Shown here: piece after piece, positions 1 to 6,394 of the stretch | Numbering within the stretch: the stretch's first letter is position 1 | Layout: each line of letters starts with the position of its first letter | Source: CAZHSN01 sp964535125 | Lineage (GTDB): Bacteria > Armatimonadota > HRBIN16 | DNA: 8,213 bases | Direction of reading: 5' to 3' | Assembly: GCA_964535125.1 (NCBI GenBank) | Contig: CAZHSN010000168.1 | Coordinates: 1 to 8,213, forward strand | The notes under the pieces: generated by a model | What the model saw: the letters and a program-made list of their open reading frames with translations, nothing else | Told to the model about the DNA's origin: nothing | Databases searched by the model: none | Position numbers and translations under genes: made by a program

Positions 1-1
1 G

Positions 2-2602
2 ATGGCAGTCAGCATGGCGGCAAGCGGTGCAGAGTGGCTGACGGCGCGCGTGTCGGTAGAGCAGGGTGTTCCCAGGATATTCATCAACGGCAAAGCGACA
101 CGGGCGCGTATCTTCTACGGCCAGCCGCAGTCCGGCCAGATACCGGTAGACAGTACACCACAAGAAGTGAGCTTTACGTTCCGTCCGCTCTTGTCCGTTA
201 AGGATGGCGCGACGGTCCACTTCCGGTTCGGGCACACCCCCGGTGAGGTTGTCATCGATGATATTCGAATAGAGGACGTGGAAACAGGCGCACCTGTATG
301 TCCCCGGTACGGATTCGAGGTTAACGATCCGGCTTTTGACGAGCACTGGAGTGTCTGGCCGCCAGACGATCAGAACACCGTAGGGTCGCATGCGGTCGTG
401 CCCGGTCAGGGACGGAACGGAAGCCATGCGCTTCGGATTCGGATTACGGAACCAACGGATGGCGTCTGGCCGGACTACCACCTATACCATCATCCCACAC
501 TGACCTTGAGCCGTGACCGCACCTATCGCATGTCGTTCTGGGTGTGTTCCTCCGTGCCGCGTCAGCTAACCATAGCTTTCTACCATCCCGGCAGCCACTA
601 CACGTATGTGGGCGGACCGGAGGGGCCATTCGCACCGCAGGTACGCCTGGCCGCGGACGCCGGCGTGCAGATGGTAAGCATGAGCATTCCGTTTCCATGG
701 CCCAAGCCCGGTGAGCCCGAGGATTGGAACGGCGTGGATGCGACGATCGAGGCGGCGATCCAGGCCAACCCGCAGGTGTTGTTGATCCCGCGCATTCCCG
801 TCTATGCCCCTGATTGGTGGAAGGAGGCGCATCCGGATGAACTGATGGTCTGGATACCCGCACATACCGACCGCCTGGCGTCTCCCTCTTCCGAGGTGTT
901 TCAACGTGAGGCATCCGTTCGCCTGGCTCGGCTGATCGAACACTTGGAAGCGAAGTATGGAAATCGGATCGTCGGATACCATCCTAACGGGCAGAACACC
1001 GGTGAATGGTTCTACATGAACTCGTGGGAACGGCTGCTGAACGGATATGCACCGTGTGATTTCCGCGCGTTTCGAGCGTGGCTGAAGCGCAAGTACACCG
1101 ATGATGCCGCTCTACGGCTTGCATGGAACGACCCGCAGGTGAGCCTGCAGACCGTTGAGACGCCGTCCCCCGCAGTGCGAAACGCGGCCCCGGCCGGCGT
1201 TTTGCGCGACCCGTTGACGGAACGTGCAGTCATCGATTTCTCGGAGTTTCTACAAGAGACGATGGCGGACAGCGTGTGCGGCTTCGCGCGGGTCGTCCGG
1301 CAGGCCACCCATGGACGGAAACTTGTACTGATGTTTTATGGGTATGTGTTCGAGTTCGGTCCGATGTCTACCGGGCCGGCCTCATCCGGTCACTACGCAT
1401 TGAGGCGTATACTCGAATGCCCGGATATCGACATCGTCTGTTCGCCGATATCCTATTTTGATCGCGGCCGGGGACAGAGCGCACCCTGTATGACGGCCGG
1501 CGAGAGTGTGGCGCTGGCTGGCAAGATGTGGCTGGTAGAGGATGACACGCGCACCCATATCACCACAGACGATCTCTTCCCCGGCAGGGAACATGTGCTG
1601 ACCACACTGGAGCAGACCAACCAGTTGCTGCAGCGGAATGTGGCTCAGCAGTCACTCCGTCACTTTGCCACCTGGTGGATGGATCTGGGCGCTACCGGTT
1701 GGTTCAACCACTCCGGGTATTGGGAACAAATGAAGCGGCTGGAGCGGCTTGATGCCGTGATGCTGCAGCAGGGGCCTGCGTACCGGCCGGAGGTGGCGTT
1801 GATCGTCGATGAAGCGAGCGCCCTGCTGCTGACGGGTGCGGGAGAGGCAGTAGGGCGCGGACTGCTGTATGAGTCCCGTCGCGCGCTGGCGCGCTGCGGG
1901 GCTCCGTACGGGCAGTATCTGCTGGATGACCTATTGCAAGGGCGCGTACAGGCCAAGTTATACGTGGTGCTGAACGCCTGGAAGCTCAACTCCAAACAAA
2001 GAGAGCAACTGCTGGCGGCCACGCGCGGCCGGACGGTGATCTGGTGCTACGCGCCAGGTTATCTGGACGGCGGAACACCTTCCCTTGAGGCGATGCGTCA
2101 GTTGACCGGCTTCACGATGCACCCGGTGCGCCTCGACAAGGCGACGGCTGTTCTTGACGGCCGGTTGCAGACCAATACACCGCTGGGTGTTCTGCAGCCC
2201 GTTCAGCCGTTATTCGGTGTTTCGGCGAACGGTGCCACCGTGCTGGGGCGCTGGGATGACGGGTCGACGGCTGTGTCGCATCTACACTGGAATGCAGGGA
2301 CATCGTTCTTTGTCGGGCCGCCGGCCCTGTCATCGGGGTTGATCCGGTATGCAGCCAAGCTGGCCGGTGTCCACCTGTTTACGGATACCGATTGCAATGT
2401 CTATGCCAATGGTCCGTTTGTGGCGTTGCACGCGTCCCAGGATGGCGATGTGACGCTTGACACCGGTTCCCACACGGCCGTGTTTGACGCACTGAGCGGT
2501 GAACGCATTGGTCGCGGTCCGAGATTGACGCTTCCCATGCGCTTCAGCGACACACGCATTCTGCGTATCCGTCCGGACACGAAGCCAGCAGTGCGGCGCT
2601 GA
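2..2602 (+). CDS. GH42-like (clan GH-A) glycoside hydrolase, multidomain, probably 5'-truncated by the window edge
   Basis: This is a large glycosidase likely to act on beta-galactosides or related plant or exopolysaccharide oligomers; the substrate is not determined. Counted from the ATG at 2, residues ~10-200 are a beta-rich N-terminal part resembling a carbohydrate-binding jelly roll (VVIDDIRIEDVE at 83-94, then a second beta-rich stretch to ~197). Residues ~205-580 look like a GH42-type TIM barrel, with AADAGVQMVSMSIPFPWP near its start. The candidate acid/base is E335 in QNTGEWFY, and the candidate nucleophile is E513 in LVEDDTRTH. Residues ~595-710 resemble the Rossmann-like beta-galactosidase trimerisation domain, followed by a C-terminal beta-sandwich to 866. 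The stop is TGA at 2600-2602. The first residues (MAVSMAASGAEW) look like the end of a signal peptide, so the real start is probably upstream and the enzyme exported. The usual Asn-Glu pair before the acid/base is not seen. Family assignment is by motif memory only. Confidence 0.85.
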   Translation: MAVSMAASGAEWLTARVSVEQGVPRIFINGKATRARIFYGQPQSGQIPVDSTPQEVSFTFRPLLSVKDGATVHFRFGHTPGEVVIDDIRIEDVETGAPVCPRYGFEVNDPAFDEHWSVWPPDDQNTVGSHAVVPGQGRNGSHALRIRITEPTDGVWPDYHLYHHPTLTLSRDRTYRMSFWVCSSVPRQLTIAFYHPGSHYTYVGGPEGPFAPQVRLAADAGVQMVSMSIPFPWPKPGEPEDWNGVDATIEAAIQANPQVLLIPRIPVYAPDWWKEAHPDELMVWIPAHTDRLASPSSEVFQREASVRLARLIEHLEAKYGNRIVGYHPNGQNTGEWFYMNSWERLLNGYAPCDFRAFRAWLKRKYTDDAALRLAWNDPQVSLQTVETPSPAVRNAAPAGVLRDPLTERAVIDFSEFLQETMADSVCGFARVVRQATHGRKLVLMFYGYVFEFGPMSTGPASSGHYALRRILECPDIDIVCSPISYFDRGRGQSAPCMTAGESVALAGKMWLVEDDTRTHITTDDLFPGREHVLTTLEQTNQLLQRNVAQQSLRHFATWWMDLGATGWFNHSGYWEQMKRLERLDAVMLQQGPAYRPEVALIVDEASALLLTGAGEAVGRGLLYESRRALARCGAPYGQYLLDDLLQGRVQAKLYVVLNAWKLNSKQREQLLAATRGRTVIWCYAPGYLDGGTPSLEAMRQLTGFTMHPVRLDKATAVLDGRLQTNTPLGVLQPVQPLFGVSANGATVLGRWDDGSTAVSHLHWNAGTSFFVGPPALSSGLIRYAAKLAGVHLFTDTDCNVYANGPFVALHASQDGDVTLDTGSHTAVFDALSGERIGRGPRLTLPMRFSDTRILRIRPDTKPAVRR

Positions 2603-2630
2603 GCGACTGTACCGTGTTGTGGCGAAGGGG

Positions 2631-2657
2631 ACTCGACACTGAGACGCCAAGTCGAGT
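2631..2657. other. Weak inverted repeat after the GH42-like gene
   Basis: ACTCGAC (2631-2637) is perfectly complementary to GTCGAGT (2651-2657) with a 13-nt loop, starting 28 nt after the stop codon of the upstream hydrolase. No T-run follows, so a classical intrinsic terminator is not supported. It may be a weak 3'-end structure or chance. Confidence 0.25.
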
Positions 2658-2738
2658 GGCGCTGTATCGTTGGACATGAAACCAAGGGATGCATATCTTC
2701 GCAGTCCTTAGTTCTTAGTTACAAGTCATCTTACGGTA

Positions 2739-2744
2739 TATAAT
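2739..2744 (+). promoter_or_regulatory. Candidate -10 box of the esterase-acyltransferase operon
   Basis: A perfect TATAAT lies in an AT-rich island (about 2709-2750) that stands out from the GC-rich surroundings. No good -35 hexamer sits at 16-18 bp; the best nearby match is TTAGTT at 2715-2720, 18 bp away and only 2 of 6 to consensus. A start of transcription near 2751 would give a leader of about 155 nt before the GTG at 2907. It is the only plausible promoter in this gap. Confidence 0.45.
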
Positions 2745-2761
2745 ATATAGTCGGGAGCACT

Positions 2762-2839
2762 ATGGCGCGGACGCCTGGATACCGATGCATAATGAGTGAT
2801 GGACGGTTTGGTGTACCGAGCAGTGCGGTGCTCGGATAA
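2762..2839 (+). CDS. Possible 25-codon leader ORF in the operon 5' region
   Basis: An ATG at 2762 follows a Shine-Dalgarno-like GGGAG (2753-2757) at 4-nt spacing, about 11 nt downstream of the expected transcription start. The frame encodes MARTPGYRCIMSDGRFGVPS and five more residues, ending at TAA 2837-2839, inside a hairpin region. There is no run of a single amino acid that would point to classical attenuation, and no family is recognised. It could be a regulatory upstream ORF or chance; the frame is short enough to occur randomly. Confidence 0.18.
   Translation: MARTPGYRCIMSDGRFGVPSSAVLG
2816..2835 (+). other. Leader hairpin upstream of the esterase gene
   Basis: CCGAGCA (2816-2822) and TGCTCGG (2829-2835) form a perfect 7-bp, GC-rich stem with a 6-nt loop (GTGCGG). 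It sits in the predicted untranslated leader, 71 nt before the GTG start, and covers the end of the possible leader ORF. It is not followed by a T-run. A second short palindrome, GAGATCTC, lies just downstream at 2845-2852. I see no match to a known riboswitch class. Confidence 0.35.
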
Positions 2840-2895
2840 CTCGGGAGATCTCTCCACACGCCGTCTCACCACGCAACCGATAGTGCGACTGACAC

Positions 2896-2900
2896 AGGAG
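2896..2900 (+). promoter_or_regulatory. Ribosome binding site fixing the GTG start of the esterase
   Basis: AGGAG ends 6 nt before GTG 2907. The open frame extends upstream to a GTG at 2796, but that start has no Shine-Dalgarno sequence and would put ~37 residues before the secretion signal. The 2907 start places a hydrophobic signal segment at the N-terminus. Confidence 0.8.
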
Positions 2901-2906
2901 ATACTC

Positions 2907-3851
2907 GTGCCTCACAACAACCATAACGTCCCGACATTGACCGTCACCTATCTGATCACCATGGTCGCCATGATCGGTATGTTGTGTTCGATGGGTACTT
3001 ATGCTCAATCGGACCGCCGTATCGCACCGTTGAAGCCTGGCGTACACACCCGGAGCATGCAAATCGACGGCGCAGCACGGCGTTATCGGATTTATGTTCC
3101 CAAAGACGCCGAGAAACCCAATGGTCTCCCCATGGTTGTGTTACTGCATGGGTTGGGTGTGGACGGGGAGACCGTGGCCGAGGCGACTGAAATGGACAGG
3201 CATTCCTCTGATGTGGGGTACATCCTTGTCTGTCCGGATGCAGGCGGTCCGGACAAACGGTGGAACACGGCTGAACCGGACCCGGACAAAGGTTTGCTCG
3301 ACGATGTGAAGTTCCTCACGCGGTTGATTGCCGTGATGAAAACGAGCGCCCAGGTTGATCGCGGACGCGTCCATATGGTCGGGTATAGCAGCGGGGCCAC
3401 TATGAGTTATCGCATGGCGTTGACCATCCCAGAGGAACTGGCCTCAGTCGTTGCCGTGTGCAGTACGCCGGAAGCTGAGTGGCTCAAACAGCTTCGCAGT
3501 CTCAAGCCAATCCCTTTGATGATCGTTGCGGGCGAGGACGATACACATACGCCGTACCGACAGCAGCTCAAACCGCCGATTACACGCATGACCGTCAAGG
3601 AGACCATCGCCAACTGGGTACGCATCAACAAATGCAAGATGCCTCCAGCGGTCCGTAAGGAGGAGAACGGCGGCGTCACCATTGAGGAATACACTGGTTC
3701 GAGTCCGCAGTCACGGGTGACACTGCTTACGGTGCATCGCAGTGAACACGACTGGCCCGGGACCACGATCCGGCAACGGGCCGAGAGGCCCGCGCTGCAC
3801 GGGATCGTTCAGGACGAGATATGGCGCTTCTGCCGACGGCAGGCGCGTTGA
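2907..3851 (+). CDS. Secreted alpha/beta-hydrolase esterase, LpqC / PHB-depolymerase-like (feruloyl or acetyl esterase type)
   Basis: This 314-residue exported serine esterase starts at GTG 2907, chosen for its AGGAG box and signal peptide. Residues ~10-30 are hydrophobic (VTYLITMVAMIGMLC), with a likely signal peptidase I site after A33 (TYA|QS); the n-region has histidines but no Lys or Arg. The mature part is an alpha/beta hydrolase: HG oxyanion strand LLHGLG (H81), nucleophile elbow GYSSG (S161), acid D212 in GEDDTHTPY, and catalytic histidine H281 in EHDWPG. These match the Ser-Asp-His layout and the 'H-x-WPG' ending typical of COG3509-type enzymes, which include PHB depolymerases, feruloyl esterases and acetylxylan esterases. 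Substrate cannot be told from sequence; the glycosidase neighbours favour ester groups on polysaccharide. The next gene begins 4 nt after its stop, so the two are probably co-transcribed and translationally coupled. Its length fits a single-domain enzyme with no binding module. Confidence 0.9.
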   Translation: MPHNNHNVPTLTVTYLITMVAMIGMLCSMGTYAQSDRRIAPLKPGVHTRSMQIDGAARRYRIYVPKDAEKPNGLPMVVLLHGLGVDGETVAEATEMDRHSSDVGYILVCPDAGGPDKRWNTAEPDPDKGLLDDVKFLTRLIAVMKTSAQVDRGRVHMVGYSSGATMSYRMALTIPEELASVVAVCSTPEAEWLKQLRSLKPIPLMIVAGEDDTHTPYRQQLKPPITRMTVKETIANWVRINKCKMPPAVRKEENGGVTIEEYTGSSPQSRVTLLTVHRSEHDWPGTTIRQRAERPALHGIVQDEIWRFCRRQAR

Positions 3852-3855
3852 TTTC

Positions 3856-5001
3856 ATGGCGACTCGGGACCGCGATGTCAGTCTCGATGTGATGAAGGGA
3901 GTGGGATGCCTGTGCATGGGCATCTCACACGCCTCGGTCGATGCTCCCGGCATGCTGTTCCCGGTTGTGTATGCGGTAACTTTCTTGGCGCGCTTTTCGC
4001 CCATGTTGTTTTTCTCGGTCAGCGGTGTGGTGAATGCGCTGCAGGCCAGGCGTTATCCGATGCGGTATTTTATGTTATTCTCCGCTTTGTTCGCTCTTTA
4101 TGGCCTCACGTACAACGCCATGTGGCGGGGCGAGGTTTGGCAGGGGATCGCTGCCGAGTTTTCCAATGGCAGGCACATGCTGGCCGGGGACATTCCGCAG
4201 TATCTGGCCATGGTTATCGTGATTACCGTGCTCGTGGAGAAACTATGGGCCCGGCCCTGGATTGGTTACCTGATGATGGCTGCTATAGGCGCTGCCATGC
4301 ATTTTGCGCTGAACTCCCGTATACCGGATTTCCCGTTTCGACAGTGGTTTTTGGTGACAGACCCCAAGGTTTTTCCCCTGTTTCCCTGGCTGGTGTTTCC
4401 CATGCTCGGAAACATTGCGTACCGACTCACCGATACCGCGGTGTACCGCGTGACGGCCTGGATGGCGCTTGTCTGTTGCGTGGTGTTTGGTGTACAGGCT
4501 GTTCAGAAACAACCCGTGATATACCTTTGGACCGACAAGTTTTCGATGCCGATCGGTTACTTCCTGCTGTCGGTATGGGTTCAGTTCGGCGTGTTTTCGG
4601 TTATGCGGCGCTGGGGTAAACGGCTGGTGCATCCTACGGTGTTGTATGTGGGACGTCACTCATTCCCGTACCTGTATATCCATATCTTGTGGATCCGGCT
4701 GTTTGAGACGATGCATCTGCGACATCCGCTGCTGGTGTGGCCGCTGGTGATAGTCTTGTCGGTGATATGTGTGCGCTTGGGGGAACGGTTGAACACGCGC
4801 TATGCGGAGGCATGGTTTGGGCACGCAACCGGATGGTGGTTGCTGGGCGCGGCTGTGGTGACGGGAGTTGCGGTGTCAAACTGGACATCGCTGCTTCTTG
4901 TCGTTACCGGTCTCGTCTTCAGCTACAATTACAGGCAACTGGCTGTACTGCTGAAAGCGCGATGGACGGGGATGTCAACCCCGGGAGCAATTGCCGCGTG
5001 A
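3856..5001 (+). CDS. Polytopic membrane acyltransferase (acyltransferase-3 / DUF1624-HGSNAT-like)
   Basis: This is a 381-residue integral membrane protein with about nine or ten hydrophobic segments (for example ~31-60, 70-86, 115-130, 134-151, 173-188, 200-216, 232-250, 290-306, 326-356). The N-terminus RDRDVSLDVMKGVG resembles the 'R-x-x-SLDxxRG' opening of membrane acyltransferases, followed by a candidate functional histidine H25 in MGISHAS. FPLFPWLVFPMLGNIAYR (173-190) recalls the 'FPLLPW...GxxxG' segment of heparan-alpha-glucosaminide acetyltransferase-like and YeiB-like proteins. GRHSFPYLYIH (266-276) recalls the C-terminal 'GRxSL..Y..H' of acyltransferase 3. Such proteins transfer acyl groups across the membrane onto sugars. 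ATG 3856 is chosen over the upstream in-frame GTG at 3742, which would overlap the esterase by 110 nt. No strong Shine-Dalgarno sequence is seen, consistent with coupling to the esterase stop. Its 3' end overlaps the converging glycosyltransferase gene by 27 bp. The acceptor is unknown. Confidence 0.8.
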   Translation: MATRDRDVSLDVMKGVGCLCMGISHASVDAPGMLFPVVYAVTFLARFSPMLFFSVSGVVNALQARRYPMRYFMLFSALFALYGLTYNAMWRGEVWQGIAAEFSNGRHMLAGDIPQYLAMVIVITVLVEKLWARPWIGYLMMAAIGAAMHFALNSRIPDFPFRQWFLVTDPKVFPLFPWLVFPMLGNIAYRLTDTAVYRVTAWMALVCCVVFGVQAVQKQPVIYLWTDKFSMPIGYFLLSVWVQFGVFSVMRRWGKRLVHPTVLYVGRHSFPYLYIHILWIRLFETMHLRHPLLVWPLVIVLSVICVRLGERLNTRYAEAWFGHATGWWLLGAAVVTGVAVSNWTSLLLVVTGLVFSYNYRQLAVLLKARWTGMSTPGAIAA

Positions 5002-6297
5002 GCCGGTGTGGTCTGTTAGAGGAGCGGTACCGGTGGATGCACGGTACCGCGGTGTCTTGATCCACTGGACTGACCGGTGACACACGTACTCAGCGCACAG
5101 CGTTTCCAGCAGTATCGTCGAGCGCGCATATCCGTACCACAGCACCAACAGCACTCCCGCGAGCGCCCGGGACAGTGTCCACGCGCGTGAGACGAGCAGC
5201 ACTGCCTGAATCTGGACCATCAGCAGACCAAACAGCATGGGCCACAACCATTCTGTCCACCAGCCCTGTACAGGCAACCAGCAGCTCAGGACCAGTTGCA
5301 GATGCATCAGCACGAACAGACTTAACAGAAGATACGGCATACTGAGTACGAATATCCAGTCGAACCTCCTCCAGCATTGGCGTGTTGGATAGCTTGACCG
5401 CAGCAGCCGTTGCAGCACATGCAGATTACCGCGCGCCCAGCGCAGCCGTTGTCTGCGCCAGTGTGTCGCCGTCTGCGGCGCCTGCTCCCAACTGATCGCT
5501 GCAGGCACAAATAATAGCCGTTTGCCCTTCAGTCGCATGCGAACCGTCAGGTCGCAGTCTTCGGTCAACGCAGTTGGGTCCCACCCGCCAAGGTCGCGCA
5601 GACAGCGGGTGTGTATGACGTAGTTAGTTCCCGTCAACGCGGCCTCACCAAACAGTGCAAACCGGCCGGCCTGCGCGACTGCCTGAAATAGAATGCCTTC
5701 CACGTCGATCAGTCGTGTCAACAGGTTATGGGCGTGGTTTCGGCACCGGAACTGACCGACGGCTGCGTCCGCATCGGGACGAGCCGCGAGCGCTTCGACC
5801 AATCTGGAGATGGATTGGGGTTCGGGCGCGTTATCGGCATCGAACACGGCAACAAGCGGTGTCTCGACCAGGGGAAGCGCCGCCATCAAGGCGGCTCCCT
5901 TGCCGTCACCTTGAGATCGGGATGTCCGGTGTATGACATGAACGCGGGCGTCTTCCCGCGCCAGATGGTCGGCTATATCACCTGTGGCGTCCGATGAAAC
6001 ATCATCGATGATGAGAATTGCGGCCAGGGGATAGTCAGATGCTTGGATCGCAGTGATCGTGTGCCTCAGGACCGCGGCTTCATTACGTGCAGGAACGAGC
6101 ACGGTGATCTGATCGTGAGACGACGGCTTTCGGAGGGTATCCGGCGCCCGGCGTGTGCGCCAGATCATCCAGACGCCAGACACGCACAACACCAGTTGGT
6201 ATAGCGCAGAAAATGACATCGCCAGCTGTAACAGCAGCGTCAGTATCCAGACGGTTAGATGCAAGCGGGAGCGCTCCTGTATAGGTGACCAACGCAT
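4975..6297 (-). CDS. Membrane-bound family 2 glycosyltransferase (BcsA/NodC/PgaC-like)
   Basis: This 440-residue inverting glycosyltransferase has GT-A fold motifs in order: VLVPARNE (66-73), IIDDVSSD (96-103), DAD at 153-155 (metal-binding DxD type), TEDCDL at 245-250 (catalytic acid region), and QRLRW at 283-287, the Q-x-x-R-W signature of processive polysaccharide synthases. Hydrophobic segments lie at ~14-46 before the catalytic domain and at ~312-340, 347-370 and 376-400 after it. This topology is typical of cellulose, chitin, hyaluronan and poly-GlcNAc synthases. It probably polymerises or extends an exported glycan from a nucleotide-sugar donor at the inner face of the membrane; the sugar is not predictable here. 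There is no PilZ-like domain, so cyclic-di-GMP control within this protein is not suggested. Translation starts at ATG 6297 with a weak GGGG at 5-nt spacing. It is transcribed alone, divergent from the downstream glycosidase and convergent with the acyltransferase. The tail after ~418 looks non-conserved and contains an inverted repeat. Confidence 0.93.
   Translation of the reverse strand: MRWSPIQERSRLHLTVWILTLLLQLAMSFSALYQLVLCVSGVWMIWRTRRAPDTLRKPSSHDQITVLVPARNEAAVLRHTITAIQASDYPLAAILIIDDVSSDATGDIADHLAREDARVHVIHRTSRSQGDGKGAALMAALPLVETPLVAVFDADNAPEPQSISRLVEALAARPDADAAVGQFRCRNHAHNLLTRLIDVEGILFQAVAQAGRFALFGEAALTGTNYVIHTRCLRDLGGWDPTALTEDCDLTVRMRLKGKRLLFVPAAISWEQAPQTATHWRRQRLRWARGNLHVLQRLLRSSYPTRQCWRRFDWIFVLSMPYLLLSLFVLMHLQLVLSCWLPVQGWWTEWLWPMLFGLLMVQIQAVLLVSRAWTLSRALAGVLLVLWYGYARSTILLETLCAEYVCHRSVQWIKTPRYRASTGTAPLTDHTGSRGNCSRG
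5024..5050. terminator. Perfect 9-bp inverted repeat at the convergent gene junction, possible terminator
   Basis: GCGGTACCG (5024-5032) and CGGTACCGC (5042-5050) pair perfectly around a 9-nt loop. The repeat begins 22 nt after the acyltransferase stop and lies within the last codons of the opposing glycosyltransferase gene. The strong GC-rich stem could end transcription of the esterase-acyltransferase unit, but no real T-run follows on either strand, so a Rho-independent terminator is only a partial fit. Each arm also contains the self-palindrome CGGTACCG, with centres 17 bp apart, so a protein-binding site is an alternative. Confidence 0.4.
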
Positions 6298-6394
6298 TGT
6301 AGCCCCAGCGAACGGTGGACTGCACAGCGCGGCATGTTACACTGTCATCATATCCACCGCGCTCCATGTCGGGCGGGTCTCAGGAGGTCCAGCC
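6298..6394. promoter_or_regulatory. Divergent intergenic promoter region between the GT2 and GH39-like genes
   Basis: This 97-bp gap must hold the 5' signals of both genes unless they are read from afar. On the + strand TGGACT (6316-6321) and TACACT (6338-6343) are 16 bp apart, and the -10 is preceded by TG at the extended -10 position. On the - strand a TATGAT box (complement of 6347-6352) could serve the glycosyltransferase, but no good -35 is seen. AGCGCGG (6326-6332) and CCGCGCT (6357-6363) form a perfect 7-bp inverted repeat enclosing both -10 candidates with a 24-nt core, a layout that could be an operator. CAGGAGGT (6381-6388), 6 nt before GTG 6395, is a near-perfect ribosome binding site. 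Confidence 0.4.

Noticed and set aside
2631..2657. Rho-independent terminator after the first gene
   Set aside because: The 7-bp stem has a large 13-nt loop and no T-tract, so it is listed only as a weak inverted repeat.
2796..2906. Upstream start for the esterase at GTG 2796
   Set aside because: There is no Shine-Dalgarno sequence and it would bury the signal peptide behind 37 unrelated residues; AGGAG lies exactly 6 nt before GTG 2907.
3742..3855. Upstream GTG start for the acyltransferase at 3742
   Set aside because: It would overlap the catalytic-histidine end of the esterase gene, and its residues are Gly/Pro/Arg-rich without resemblance to membrane acyltransferases.
3906..4619. 237-codon frame on the plus strand within the acyltransferase gene
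   Set aside because: The translation lacks membrane segments or known motifs and is rich in Arg, Gly and Cys, as expected of an out-of-frame shadow; the overlapping frame shows acyltransferase motifs.
6155..6394. N-terminal extension of the GH39-like frame by 80 residues
   Set aside because: It overlaps the start of the opposing glycosyltransferase gene, has no ribosome binding site and no family-like sequence, while GTG 6395 has a near-perfect CAGGAGGT box.
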